DNA of 64,000 bases from Vibrio mediterranei (GCF_900088415.1 NZ_FLLQ01000001.1:124001-188000), one strand, 5' to 3'. Shown: positions 33,290 to 43,200, numbered from the stretch's first letter. Made by a program: numbers and translations. The notes: a model not told the origin generated them from the letters alone.

Positions 33290-34951
33290 ATGATAAAGCC
33301 CACAGTTGTTTCCCACGCTGATAAAGCGTTGCTATCTGAACGAATTAATAAACTCGCCTCAGCACTTTCCGATGGCGTTTACGAACGAGAAGAGACCATA
33401 AAGCTTTGCTTATTAGCCGCCCTTGCAGGAGAAAGTGTCTTTTTGCTTGGCCCGCCTGGAATAGCAAAGAGCCTAATTGCGAAGCGATTGATACAAGCAT
33501 TTGATAACAGTAGTTATTTTGAATACTTAATGACACGTTTTTCTACCCCTGAAGAGGTGTTTGGCCCCCTTAGTATTCAAGAGCTCAAAGACAACGGACG
33601 TTATTTAAGATTAACCGAAGGTTACTTACCTACCGCTCAAGTGGTTTTCTTAGATGAAATCTGGAAAGCAGGTCCTGCAATCTTAAACACATTACTAACC
33701 GTCGTGAATGAGAAAACATTTAAGAACGGTAGTGATATTGAAAGAGTACCTATGCGCTTGCTGGTTTCCGCCTCAAATGAACTGCCAGATGAAGACAGCG
33801 GTTTGGAAGCTCTCTATGACCGTATGTTGGTACGCATATTTGTAAATCGTATTCAGAATAAACAGAACTTCAAATCGATGTTAACGGTTGGCACAACTGA
33901 AGAAGCGAAGATCCCCGAAGGTTTGGCGATTACCGATCAGGAATATCATCAATGGCAACGCGAACTCGATAACGTCAAGTTGACCGATTCCGTCTTTGAA
34001 AAACTCTATCAACTTAAAACCTTGCTAGAGTCCGCAGCGGAAGAAAACCAAGGCAGACTCTCTGAGTCAGATCTATATGTTTCCGACCGCCGTTGGAAGA
34101 AAGCGGTAAAACTTCTTAAGGCGAGTGCGTTCTTTAATGGTCGCGATAGCGTCAACCCACTCGACTTACTACTATTACAAGACTGCTTGTGGAACAGTCC
34201 AGAATCACTAGAAATTATTCGCGATGTTGTTCGTGACTTTGCGTTGAACTACGCCTTTGATCAACAGGAAGTATTCCAACAGATCGAAGAAGGTAAAGAG
34301 CAATTGGCTGATATTCAAGATGAAATCGAAGCTGAGTTTGCGATGCCTCTTTCTATGGAATCCACGACGGGGCTGCTTCGAAAAGATGTATACCAATACG
34401 ATATTAGCAACGCCAAGTCATACAAAGTTGGTCCGGCTACGGACCTAGTCAAATTGGTCTTGCTGCAAAGCAACATGTCAGTATCTGAGAGTGAAAAAGG
34501 CGATAGCCGCTGGGTCTATGTAGCAAAAGATGAGCTTAGCCGAGCCATCAAAGAAGGTGGCAGTGAGGTGTATGGTTATGTAAACCAAAATACGCATTTG
34601 TGCCGCTTGAAGCTTGATATTGACGCTGCCAATAACCTCGTTATTAAAGATATCGCTAATCGCTCTGTTCTAACCACACTTGTGACCACTTCTGGTATTG
34701 ACTCCAATTTACTTCAAGAGTGGACGACGAGAGCTGATCAGGTATTAACGCAGCTTACTCATGCAGAATATCACCTTAGACAAGTACGCTCTAACTTCCA
34801 TGGCGCTCTGCCACACGGCTTTATTCAACAAGAGATACCAACAGAGATGGAAGTGAGCTTACAAACAGTCACGCAAACACTCGAAACTACTAATGCCGAA
34901 GCTGAGAAAGCAGTCGCCAGGATCAAAGGATTAAATGACTTTTTTGCCTAG
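33290..34951 (+). CDS. ravA: RavA, MoxR-family AAA+ ATPase
   Basis: Hexameric ATPase; the E. coli protein works with ViaA and has been linked to respiratory complexes and stress. Of 553 residues, Walker A GPPGIAKS (54-61), Walker B VVFLDE (118-123) and the following EIWKAGPAILNTLLTVVNE helix are intact, with RavA-type helical regions to about 330 and a C-terminal extension longer than in E. coli (498 residues). ATG 33290 has AGAGG at 7 bases; an apparent earlier start at 33257 has none. It lies between two viaA-type genes; the downstream one follows after 84 bases. Confidence 0.93.
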   Translation: MIKPTVVSHADKALLSERINKLASALSDGVYEREETIKLCLLAALAGESVFLLGPPGIAKSLIAKRLIQAFDNSSYFEYLMTRFSTPEEVFGPLSIQELKDNGRYLRLTEGYLPTAQVVFLDEIWKAGPAILNTLLTVVNEKTFKNGSDIERVPMRLLVSASNELPDEDSGLEALYDRMLVRIFVNRIQNKQNFKSMLTVGTTEEAKIPEGLAITDQEYHQWQRELDNVKLTDSVFEKLYQLKTLLESAAEENQGRLSESDLYVSDRRWKKAVKLLKASAFFNGRDSVNPLDLLLLQDCLWNSPESLEIIRDVVRDFALNYAFDQQEVFQQIEEGKEQLADIQDEIEAEFAMPLSMESTTGLLRKDVYQYDISNAKSYKVGPATDLVKLVLLQSNMSVSESEKGDSRWVYVAKDELSRAIKEGGSEVYGYVNQNTHLCRLKLDIDAANNLVIKDIANRSVLTTLVTTSGIDSNLLQEWTTRADQVLTQLTHAEYHLRQVRSNFHGALPHGFIQQEIPTEMEVSLQTVTQTLETTNAEAEKAVARIKGLNDFFA

Positions 34952-35035
34952 AAAGCTCGCTTAGGAACTTTACTTAATTAGATGGCTAGCTAACTTGGTT
35001 GAGTGACATCGTAAGATAAAACACCGGAGGCATGG

Positions 35036-36481
35036 ATGCTCGGAGCAGACGGATTAAACTTGGCGCTAATGATTGCTGATTCAGGTCTAATTGATTCGGC
35101 AGTTAATGATTTGATGGCTCGCTCTCAAGTTGTTGCGCTCACAGAAAAGCGCGGCGTTCGTTCTGCAGTCAAAGGCCATTTGTTGAAGTGGCGTGGCTCG
35201 GTAAAAAAACGTATGACTCGTGTTTGTGAGACCGAACGTTTCCAGAAAGAACTTGCACTCTATCAAGAGGTCATCCACTGGGATGAAGCGACTTTTTTTG
35301 AACGCATTAATGATGTCGTCAAGCAACTTGAGTGGCATTCTGCGTTCTACATGCAGGCGAGACGTCTGCTAGAAAAAAACAAGTCAGTTAATAATCCCAT
35401 GTTTCCCCGTTTCTTTTGCGATCTTTGGTATAAGAGTCTAGCGGATGCGATTAAACAAGCCGAGGTCTCTGAGTTAGAAGCAAGTAAAGAGAAGTTTCTC
35501 GCCGATTTGTATCAACGAATGGAAACCATGCAAAACATGGATACCGTGACGGAGCAGGGTGACGAAGCAGCCATGGGCCGTTTGTGGGATATGGCCTCTG
35601 CGAAACTCACCAAGACTGATCTAAAAGTGATGCACAACCATGCCGAGTTTCTTAAGAAGAATAAGGGACTACAAGAGATAGCAGAACAGCTTGGACGAAT
35701 GGCAAATGATCAGGATGATCCTGAACTTAATAAAGCACAAGCTGATGATGTTGAGATGGTTGAAGAGCAAAGTGATGAGGCGACGGATGATATTGTAGGC
35801 ATTCACGAGTCCGACGACCTGAATAAACTGCTTCCTAATGAAACCATGTTTCTCGCTTATCCTGAATTGGAAGTGGTGTTTTACAAACATCTCGCTGATA
35901 AACGCTTAATGAACTACAAAACTCAAGGAAAATCACGCACACTTAAAAAAGTACGGACTAGTAAACCGGATAACGGTAAGGTGGAAATAGAGAAGGGGCC
36001 ATTTATTGTTTGTATCGATGCATCTGGTTCGATGAGTGGATTTCCTGAGCAGTGTGCCAAAGCAATGGCTTACGCACTGATGCAAATTGCTTTGGCTGAA
36101 GATCGCGAATGCTATGTGATTCTGTTTTCTACTACACACATTACGTATGAACTGACTAAGCAAGATGGTTTGCGAGAAGCTGCTGATTTTCTGAGCTATT
36201 CATTTCATGGTGGAACTGACTTAGAACCCGTATTAGTTCAGTCTATCGATTTGATGGGTACCGATACTTATAAAAACGCAGACATGGTTGTGATTTCTGA
36301 CTTTATCGCGCCGGAACAATCCGAAGAGATGATACAAAAAGTCGACCAACTAAAAGAGCGTAAAAACCGCTTTCACGCCATCAACCTGTCTAAGTATGGC
36401 AACCCCGCACTGATGAGTATGTTTGATCATTGCTGGTCCTATCATCCAAACTTGGTGGGGCGTTTGATGAAAAAGTGGTGA
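35036..36481 (+). CDS. viaA: ViaA, VWA-domain partner of RavA
   Basis: A 481-residue protein with VWA metal site Asp328, Ser330, Ser332 in IDASGSMSG, and GRLWDMASAKLTK, GPFIVCIDASGSM and DMVVISDFIAPEQ blocks that closely follow E. coli ViaA (483 residues). GGAGG precedes ATG 35036. It is directly downstream of ravA as in E. coli and ends with the canonical basic tail (RLMKKW), so this copy is the orthologue; the gene at 31621 is the extra paralogue. Confidence 0.92.
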   Translation: MLGADGLNLALMIADSGLIDSAVNDLMARSQVVALTEKRGVRSAVKGHLLKWRGSVKKRMTRVCETERFQKELALYQEVIHWDEATFFERINDVVKQLEWHSAFYMQARRLLEKNKSVNNPMFPRFFCDLWYKSLADAIKQAEVSELEASKEKFLADLYQRMETMQNMDTVTEQGDEAAMGRLWDMASAKLTKTDLKVMHNHAEFLKKNKGLQEIAEQLGRMANDQDDPELNKAQADDVEMVEEQSDEATDDIVGIHESDDLNKLLPNETMFLAYPELEVVFYKHLADKRLMNYKTQGKSRTLKKVRTSKPDNGKVEIEKGPFIVCIDASGSMSGFPEQCAKAMAYALMQIALAEDRECYVILFSTTHITYELTKQDGLREAADFLSYSFHGGTDLEPVLVQSIDLMGTDTYKNADMVVISDFIAPEQSEEMIQKVDQLKERKNRFHAINLSKYGNPALMSMFDHCWSYHPNLVGRLMKKW

Positions 36482-36589
36482 AACACACTAAGAGATGTGA
36501 CGGTGAGTACGCTTAGTCCATTAGATCGCTGCTTGATTAAGCATATTGCCGTTAATCTGGACAAACGGAGAGATAATATCTTTTTTTGT

Positions 36590-36617
36590 TTGACTAATGT
36601 TGAGTATTCCGTAAAGT
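36590..36617 (+). promoter_or_regulatory. Promoter of the first tRNA-Cys gene
   Basis: TTGACT (36590-36595) and TAAAGT (36612-36617) are spaced by 16 bases, followed by ACGCCCC, a GC-rich discriminator typical of stringently controlled stable-RNA promoters. The same core (CCGT..TAAAGTAC.CC) recurs before the second tRNA unit. Confidence 0.7.
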
Positions 36618-36662
36618 ACGCCCCGAACACGACGGAGCAGCAGCTCAGTGTGTTAATAGAAA

Positions 36663-36736
36663 GGCGCCTTGGCAGAGTGGCTATGCAGCGGATTGCAAAT
36701 CCGTGGACCTCGGTTCGACTCCGGGAGGCGCCTCCA
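36663..36736 (+). tRNA. tRNA-Cys (GCA), copy 1
   Basis: A 74-nucleotide cloverleaf from GGCGCCT to AGGCGCC plus TCCA, with the anticodon loop ATTGCAAAT giving GCA at 36695-36697 and TTCGA in the T loop. CCA is encoded. Identical in sequence to the copies at 37626 and 37897. It has its own promoter and is followed by a hairpin. Confidence 0.97.
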
Positions 36737-36744
36737 TTATTCAG

Positions 36745-36768
36745 AAACCTCGACAATCGTCGGGGTTT
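36745..36768 (+). terminator. Hairpin after tRNA-Cys 1
   Basis: AAACCTCGAC pairs with GTCGGGGTTT (one G-U) around AATC, directly after the tRNA. The T run is short, so it may be a processing or moderate termination signal. Confidence 0.6.
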
Positions 36769-36939
36769 CGTTCGTTTGGCTCTAAGAGTTTTCCCTCACT
36801 GTACTCACCAACGTTTTGGATAGCTAATTCACGTTGTCTGAGATCTAAGCCTCGAAATCCATTTTCAGCATTGTTAACAGTTTGCGTTTAAGTTAGTCGA
36901 CGATTATGGTGAGTTATCACTATATTCGTGGAGGTGCTT

Positions 36940-37185
36940 ATGTCTGAAGTCTTGGTTGTTCTCATCATTTTTGGCGCTATTTTTGGTCGAGGTATGCTGC
37001 GAACATTTTTCACTCATCGCGAAAAGATGAGAGCAATTGAACTCGAAAAAGCAATCGAAGGTGCGGACGATGTGAATAGCGAGTTGGTGCAACAAATAAA
37101 AAGCCTATCTAAGCGCGTTGAAGTTCTTGAGAAAATCATTACAGACGAAAAATATCAACTGGATCGCAAGATAGCTAACTTGTAA
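36940..37185 (+). CDS. Small membrane-anchored coiled-coil protein
   Basis: An 81-residue protein: one N-terminal transmembrane helix (MSEVLVVLIIFGAIFGRGML), a basic stretch, then a coiled coil (LVQQIKSLSKRVEVLEKII). The layout resembles PspB or short envelope stress proteins, but the sequence is not enough to assign it. GGAGGTG lies before ATG 36940. It sits alone between two tRNA units. Confidence 0.72.
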   Translation: MSEVLVVLIIFGAIFGRGMLRTFFTHREKMRAIELEKAIEGADDVNSELVQQIKSLSKRVEVLEKIITDEKYQLDRKIANL

Positions 37186-37271
37186 GTGGTGTTGAATTAG
37201 CCGATTTGTATGGCCTTCATACTGCTTGGCTCGATATTTAGTCAGTTGATTCATAAAGTTAAAATTTACTG

Positions 37272-37299
37272 TTGACGCAAAAACTTAATCCGTTAAAGT
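37272..37299 (+). promoter_or_regulatory. Promoter of the Leu-Cys-Leu-Cys tRNA unit
   Basis: TTGACG (37272-37277) and TAAAGT (37294-37299) with a 16-base spacer, followed by ACACC. Nearly the same core as the promoter of tRNA-Cys 1. Transcription would start near 37306, about 200 bases ahead of the first tRNA. Confidence 0.7.
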
Positions 37300-37305
37300 A
37301 CACCT

Positions 37306-37506
37306 CGTTCTCACGGGAAACCCCGATGAAAACGCATGCGAGACTAGCGTGACTGTTATAGGCAGCCTTGCCAAGATTAACGTCACACCAAGACCGTTGA
37401 AGAACGGAAACCTAGTGAATCGCTCAAAATTAAAATCTTACGGCAACTGCGGTAAGAAAAAGATGGTGTTTTACTGTTCAGTAATCGGCATCGCAAGGAA
37501 TTGCGT
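37306..37506 (+). ncRNA. Structured leader of the tRNA unit
   Basis: About 200 transcribed bases precede tRNA-Leu. Three hairpins are visible: CGGG-AAAC-CCCG (37314-37325); a nested stem in which GTGAC and GTTA pair with TAAC and GTCAC, enclosing GGCA/TGCC (37349-37386); and CCGTT-GAAG-AACGG (37394-37407). No reading frame with a binding site is present. It could be a processed leader or a separate small RNA; no known family was recognised. Part of the 37186-37506 gap without a protein gene. Confidence 0.45.
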
Positions 37507-37593
37507 GCCCTGGTGGTGGAATTGGTAGACACAAGGGATTTAAAATCCCTCGGCGTTCGCGCTGTGCCGGTTCAAGTCCGGCCCGGGGCACCA
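37507..37593 (+). tRNA. tRNA-Leu (TAA), copy 1
   Basis: 87 nucleotides from GCCCTGG to CCGGGGC plus ACCA, with a long variable arm (CTCGGCGTTCGCGCTGT region) as in type II tRNAs. The anticodon loop TTTAAAA gives TAA. CCA is encoded. Confidence 0.96.
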
Positions 37594-37625
37594 TCTAATC
37601 GCTAATTAATTAGCACCCAAATTAA

Positions 37626-37699
37626 GGCGCCTTGGCAGAGTGGCTATGCAGCGGATTGCAAATCCGTGGACCTCGGTTCGACTCCGGGAGGCGCCTCCA
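37626..37699 (+). tRNA. tRNA-Cys (GCA), copy 2
   Basis: Same 74 bases as copy 1, 32 bases after tRNA-Leu 1, in the same transcript. Confidence 0.97.
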
Positions 37700-37778
37700 T
37701 ATTAAAGTCTTACTGCAACTGCGGTAAGAAAAAGATGGTGTTTTACTGTTCAGTAATCGGCATCGCAAGAAATTGCGT

Positions 37779-37865
37779 GCCCTGGTGGTGGAATTGGTAG
37801 ACACAAGGGATTTAAAATCCCTCGGCGTTCGCGCTGTGCCGGTTCAAGTCCGGCCCGGGGCACCA
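37779..37865 (+). tRNA. tRNA-Leu (TAA), copy 2
   Basis: Same 87 bases as copy 1, offset by 272 bases. A CTTAC..GTAAG hairpin lies in the spacer before it, a likely processing signal. Confidence 0.96.
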
Positions 37866-37896
37866 TCTATTCGCTAATTGTTAGCAGACAAATTAT

Positions 37897-37970
37897 GGCG
37901 CCTTGGCAGAGTGGCTATGCAGCGGATTGCAAATCCGTGGACCTCGGTTCGACTCCGGGAGGCGCCTCCA
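37897..37970 (+). tRNA. tRNA-Cys (GCA), copy 3
   Basis: Same 74 bases as the other copies; last gene of the unit, followed 9 bases later by a strong terminator. Confidence 0.97.
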
Positions 37971-37978
37971 TATTATCT

Positions 37979-38005
37979 AAAACCCGTCTCATCGACGGGT
38001 TTTTT
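37979..38005 (+). terminator. Terminator of the tRNA unit
   Basis: AAACCCGTC pairs with GACGGGTTT around TCATC and runs into TTTTT. Confidence 0.88.
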
Positions 38006-38191
38006 CGTTTTATCTCTAGCTTTACATCCAAGCTGATTATTTCCCATTACCAACATCCCACTTCATCTCAGATAGTTTTGAATAATTGTTTTTATTGTTA
38101 TTTGTTGGGTCGATAATTGCGGGTCGATTCAATAACGGTAGGTTAGTGCCAATGTTAACGTGTCCACAATTGACCCTAACTGTGAGACAAC

Positions 38192-39718
38192 ATGATGACA
38201 AAATTGAAACACCCTTCTTTTTATATTCCTTTTGCTTTGTTGCTGAGTACTCCCGCATGGGCTGCACAGAATGGAACTATGATGCAGTACTTCCATTGGT
38301 ACACCCCTGATGATGGAGCATTATGGACGCAAGTTGAACATAATGCTCAATCACTCTCTGAGAACGGTATAACCGCATTGTGGCTTCCTCCCGCATATAA
38401 GGGGTCTGGAGGTATCAATGACGTTGGGTATGGCGTATACGACATGTATGATTTAGGTGAATTCGCTCAAAAAGATACGGTACGTACAAAGTATGGGACC
38501 AAGGATCAATACTTATCCGCAATTGAGGCGGCGCACAAACACAACATACAGGTTTATGGTGACGTCGTATTCAACCATCGTGGTGGTGCTGATGGAAAGT
38601 CATGGGTCGATACAAAGCGAGTGGATTGGAATAACCGAAACATAGAACTTGGTGATAAGTGGATTGAAGCATGGGTTGAGTTTAACTTTCCGGGAAGAAA
38701 CGATAAATACTCGGACTTTCACTGGACTTGGTATCACTTTGACGGCGTAGATTGGGATGATGCAGGTAAAGAAAAAGCGATCTTCAAGTTCAAAGGAGAG
38801 GGCAAGGCTTGGGATTGGGAAGTAAGCTCAGAGAAAGGCAATTATGATTATTTAATGTATGCCGATCTAGATATGGATCATCCAGAAGTAAAACAAGAGC
38901 TTAAGGATTGGGGGGAATGGTATCTCAAGACGACAGCGGTAGATGGTTTTCGAATGGATGCTGTTAAACATATAAAATATCAATACTTGCAAGAGTGGAT
39001 TGAATACTTGCGCACGAAGACAGGAAAGGAGCTTTTTACTGTTGGTGAGTATTGGAACTATGACGTCAATAATTTACACAACTTCATTAGTAAGACATCG
39101 GGCAGTATGTCGCTGTTTGATGCACCGTTACATATGAATTTTTATCGAGCCTCCCGTTCAGGTGGCAGCTTTGATATGCGCACTATTATGGATGGAACCT
39201 TGATGAAGGATAATCCAGTTAAAGCGGTGACATTAGTTGAAAATCACGACACTCAGCCTTTACAAGCATTGGAATCGCCCGTTGATTGGTGGTTCAAGCC
39301 ATTAGCGTATGCTTTTATTCTTCTTAGAGAGGAAGGCTATCCTACAATCTTCTACGCGGATTATTACGGTGCACAGTACAGTGATAAGGGACATCATATA
39401 AATATGGCTAAAGTACCCCATCTAGAACAGTTAGTTCGTCTTCGCAAAGACTATGCGTATGGTAAGCAGAATTCGTACCTTGATCATTGGGATATTATTG
39501 GATGGACCCGAGAAGGAAATACTGAACATCCGAACTCTCTGGCTGTCATTATGAGCGATGGTCCAGGTGGAGAGAAATGGATGTACACAGGGTCACCTAG
39601 TACCCGCTATACCGACCAACTTGGTATCCGTTCTGAAGATGTATGGACTGATGCGAATGGGTGGGCTGAGTTTCCGGTCAATGGTGGCAGTGTTTCTGTT
39701 TGGGTAAGTCAGAGATAA
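38192..39718 (+). CDS. Secreted alpha-amylase, GH13 liquefying type
   Basis: Cleaves internal alpha-1,4 bonds of starch outside the cell. The 508-residue precursor has a signal peptide ending at TPAWA before AQNGT. The GH13 regions are complete: DVVFNH, GFRMDAVKH with nucleophile Asp256, VGEYW with acid/base Glu286 and VENHDTQ with Asp353. The sequence (NGTMMQYFHWYTPDDG, FDAPLHMNF) follows the Bacillus liquefying amylase subgroup (GH13_5). No starch-binding domain is attached. Starts at ATG 38192 or 38195 with a weak binding site. It is a single-gene unit, followed by a terminator and then pullulanase, so the two enzymes act on the same polymer. Confidence 0.94.
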   Translation: MMTKLKHPSFYIPFALLLSTPAWAAQNGTMMQYFHWYTPDDGALWTQVEHNAQSLSENGITALWLPPAYKGSGGINDVGYGVYDMYDLGEFAQKDTVRTKYGTKDQYLSAIEAAHKHNIQVYGDVVFNHRGGADGKSWVDTKRVDWNNRNIELGDKWIEAWVEFNFPGRNDKYSDFHWTWYHFDGVDWDDAGKEKAIFKFKGEGKAWDWEVSSEKGNYDYLMYADLDMDHPEVKQELKDWGEWYLKTTAVDGFRMDAVKHIKYQYLQEWIEYLRTKTGKELFTVGEYWNYDVNNLHNFISKTSGSMSLFDAPLHMNFYRASRSGGSFDMRTIMDGTLMKDNPVKAVTLVENHDTQPLQALESPVDWWFKPLAYAFILLREEGYPTIFYADYYGAQYSDKGHHINMAKVPHLEQLVRLRKDYAYGKQNSYLDHWDIIGWTREGNTEHPNSLAVIMSDGPGGEKWMYTGSPSTRYTDQLGIRSEDVWTDANGWAEFPVNGGSVSVWVSQR

Positions 39719-39770
39719 TTATTTTTGCCCATAACATGAAAGTAATGTTTAGCCAGTTAGTACGTGTGGA

Positions 39771-39802
39771 AAACCCCAAAGGCGTTGATGCCTTTGGGGT
39801 TT
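39771..39802 (+). terminator. Terminator of the amylase gene
   Basis: AAACCCCAAAGGC pairs with GCCTTTGGGGTTT around a 6-base loop, 52 bases past the stop; the strongest hairpin in the region. Confidence 0.88.
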
Positions 39803-40230
39803 ATTAGTTGACTGTTTCCAGCTTGATAATCATTCTGAACAGAGGAGAGTCATTCTGTTAAAAGGTGATTTTCTCCCTAGTGAATGAACATTATTGGAGT
39901 TCCAATATAACAGTAGAAATGCCGTTCTTTCTTAACGAAGAAAAATAACAAAGAGTGAATAATAGATCTATATCTCGTATTGGAGGATGAATTCTCATCC
40001 TATCTCTCTACGCCGTCGTCGCTACGCCTGAGAAAAAAAGACTGAAAAATGTGCGCTTGTGTGCATATTTTTTGGCAAAAATGGCTATCAATGTGAACAC
40101 GCTTCAATCAAACCCTTATTTCATCTGACACAAAAACTTAACATGCATTGTTCACATTTTGTTGAGCATCACTTTTCATAGCATAGAGGGTGAACTAACC
40201 GATTTACCCTCAATAATAAAAGGTTGAAAA
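39803..40230 (+). other. Upstream region of pullulanase, no gene seen
   Basis: About 430 bases with no supported gene. It contains an inverted GGATGA pair (separate entry) and a TGTGA half site at 40092 that could be part of a CRP site but whose partner half is poor. Confidence 0.5.
39984..40001. promoter_or_regulatory. Inverted GGATGA pair, possible MalT boxes
   Basis: AGGATGA and TCATCCT flank ATTC as a 7-base inverted repeat. GGATGA is the core of the MalT box known from maltose regulons, and pullulanase genes are classic MalT targets, but MalT sites are usually direct repeats nearer the promoter; this lies 230 bases upstream of pulA. Tentative. Confidence 0.4.
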
Positions 40231-43200
40231 GTGGACGATAATAAACCGAAGATGACAGTGGTAGCTAAAACGCTTATACCACTGATTTCAATTGTATTAC
40301 TCGCAGGATGCAATACGAATAGTGAGTCTGGAACAGAGGCTGGTGGCAATAGTGGCGATGTGGATGGCTTGTATAAGGCTGGCGAGAATGAAGTCGTCAT
40401 CTATTACAAACGTGACTCAGCGGCTCAATCTGGTGACCCGTACGCTGGTTGGGGGTTACACCTGTGGAATGGCGAAGGGTGTGAAAGTACTGACCTAGAA
40501 GCAATGAATATTGGTGATGGTGGAACGAGCTGGGATGCTCCATTTGGGTATACAGGGATTAGCTCTACCTATGGCGCTTATTATGTTCTGAAGGTGAACC
40601 CAGATGCATCAGACCCTCACGAATGTATGAACTTTATACTTCACAAAGGAGATGAGAAAGCCTTTGGGAGTGGAAATCACAAGGTTCAACTACGTCAACT
40701 TGATGACAATAAGGGATTATTTGGTTTCCATGGCAGTAGCCAAATTTATTACGTCCCTACTGCTGATAGACCTGTCGCGATCGATGGGCGCGCAGCTCAC
40801 TGGTTAGATGGTGCCACAATTGGTTGGGAAGCCGCCTCGACGGCAGATAAAGTGGTTCTGTTCTACAGTGAAGACGGCAGCATCACAATGAATGATGATA
40901 GGTCTATTCAAGGGCAAGATGGACACGTTGAACTCACCATTTCTGGGGAGCTACCTGAGACACTCAAGGCTCGCTATAAGCATCTAGCGAGCTTAACTGC
41001 CCTGAACATCGATGTGAATGCGGAGACACGACATACACTTTTGAAAAACCAACTTGTGATAGCCGCGTATAACGAGAGTAATAAAATTATTGCTGCCACT
41101 GAGCTTCAAACAGCTGGAGTTCTTGACTCTGTGTTTGCCTCAAAAGAAGGGGGTAATGCGATAGCTCAAACGCTCGGTGCTGTTGTTGAAGGAACTGATG
41201 TGACGTTTAAACTCTGGGCACCAACAGCAATGTCAGTGTCGGTAGAAGTTTATAATGAAGATAAGACCCTAGATAGTGTATATCCAATGACTGAAGATGC
41301 AGATACTGGCATATGGTCCTCGGATGGCGTAAGTGGAGCGCTGAACCAGTTCTATCGTTACGACGTTAAGGTGTACCATCCTACGACGGGTAAAGTGGAG
41401 CAGCGATTGGTAACCGACCCATATTCACTTAGCGTGTCTGCAAATTCTCTATATTCTCAAGTTGTAGATCTCGATGATACGTTATTAATGCCTGAAGGTT
41501 GGAATAACGAATCATATTCTCGTCCTCAATTATCTAAAGCTGAGGATCATGTCCTTTACGAATCTCACATACGTGATTTTAGCTTCAGTGATTCTAGAGG
41601 AACGGAGGCATTGAATGGCAAGTATTTAGCGCTAACCGAAGATACTCGAGAGTCAGTAACACATCTGAAGTCATTGCAACAAGCAGGCTTAACAACGTTG
41701 CATGTATTACCTGTGTTTGATATTGCTACAGTTGATGAGGTCAATAGAGTTGATATTACCGATACGGTCGGTGATCTATGTGCTCTTAATGCCAAAGCTG
41801 CGGTTTGTTCTACAGCAGATAGTGGGCAAGTCATTGAAGATTTGTTGCAAAGCTATGACCCGGCGAGCGCGAATGCGCAGTCTTTGATGAATGACCTACG
41901 CATGTATGACAGTTTTAACTGGGGCTATGATCCATTTCATTACACGGTTCCCGAAGGTAGTTACGCTACTGACGCTGAAGGTTCACTAAGAATCAAAGAG
42001 TTCCGCCAAATGGTAAAAGCGACTCATGATATGGGACTAAAGTTCGTCATGGATGTCGTATATAACCACACCAATGCCTCTGGCGTAAATGATAAGTCAG
42101 TGTTGGATAAAATTGTTCCTGGGTATTATCACAGGCTCAATGCCAATTCCGGAGGCGTAGAAAACTCGACCTGTTGTGACAATACTGCGACGGAAAACTT
42201 GATGATGGGTAAGCTAATGGTTGATTCACTATTAGTTTGGGCTGATGACTACAAAGTCGATGGTTTCCGTTTTGACCTTATGGGGCACCAACCTAAAGAC
42301 TTGATGGTTTATGCGTTAGAGAAAGTGAAAGCGATTGATCCCGATACTATTTTCTATGGTGAAGGTTGGGATTTCGGTGAAGTTTCTAATCACGCTCGAT
42401 TCGAGCAAGCCACACAGCTAGCTATGGCCGGTACTGAAATTGGTACGTTTTCTGATCGATTGCGTGACGCAGTACGTGGTGGTAGTCCTTTTGATGGCGG
42501 CGTTAACAGCGATGGCCGCCATTCACTGAGGTTTAATCAAGGGTTTGGTAATGCGGCTTATCCTAATGAAGAGGTAATCGAATCAGCTGAAACAACAAAC
42601 GATAGACTTCACAACCAAGATATCGTCCGTTTAGGCATGGCGGGCAATTTAGCTGACTATGTTCTCTTGGATTACACTGGTGAGACTAAACGTGGCAAAG
42701 ATGTGGATTATAATGGCGCTCCGGCAGGCTATACCAAGTTCCCATCGGAGAATATCTCTTACGTCTCGAAGCATGATAACCAAACACTTTGGGACAACAA
42801 CGCTTACAAGATTGCGACAGGGATAGATTCGGCGAAGCGAGCTAGAATGCAGACTGTATCGCTTTCAACCGTAATGTTGGGGCAGGGTATTCCATTTATT
42901 CACATGGGCTCAGAGCTATTGCGATCTAAGTCGATGCAGCGAGATTCCTATGACTCAGGTGATTGGTATAACCGCGTTCGCTTCGATGGTTCAGACAACA
43001 ACTGGAATGTTGGTTTACCTCGAGAAGACAAAGATGGTGCTAACTGGGATTTGATCAGAAAAATCATAGCTGATCCTAGTGTCAAACCCTCCCCAACGGA
43101 CATTGAGCTAACCAAACAACAATTCTTAGAGTTACTTAAAATTAGAAGTAGTAGTGAGCTGTTCCGCTTAGATAGTGCGGAAGAGGTCATGAAACGAGTC

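Larger units (their letters stand above)
37429..37970 (+). repeat. Tandem duplication of a 272-base Leu-Cys tRNA unit
   Basis: Positions 37429-37700 and 37701-37970 are near-identical copies: spacer, tRNA-Leu, short spacer, tRNA-Cys. The two tRNA-Leu genes are 272 bases apart and the tRNA-Cys genes 271. Differences are confined to spacers (for example CTTACGGC versus CTTACTGC). Confidence 0.9.

Noticed and set aside
37349..37386. Decayed tRNA-Gly in the tRNA leader
   Set aside because: CCTTGCCAAG resembles a Gly anticodon loop, but there is no acceptor stem, D arm or TTC loop in place. Kept only as part of the leader observation.
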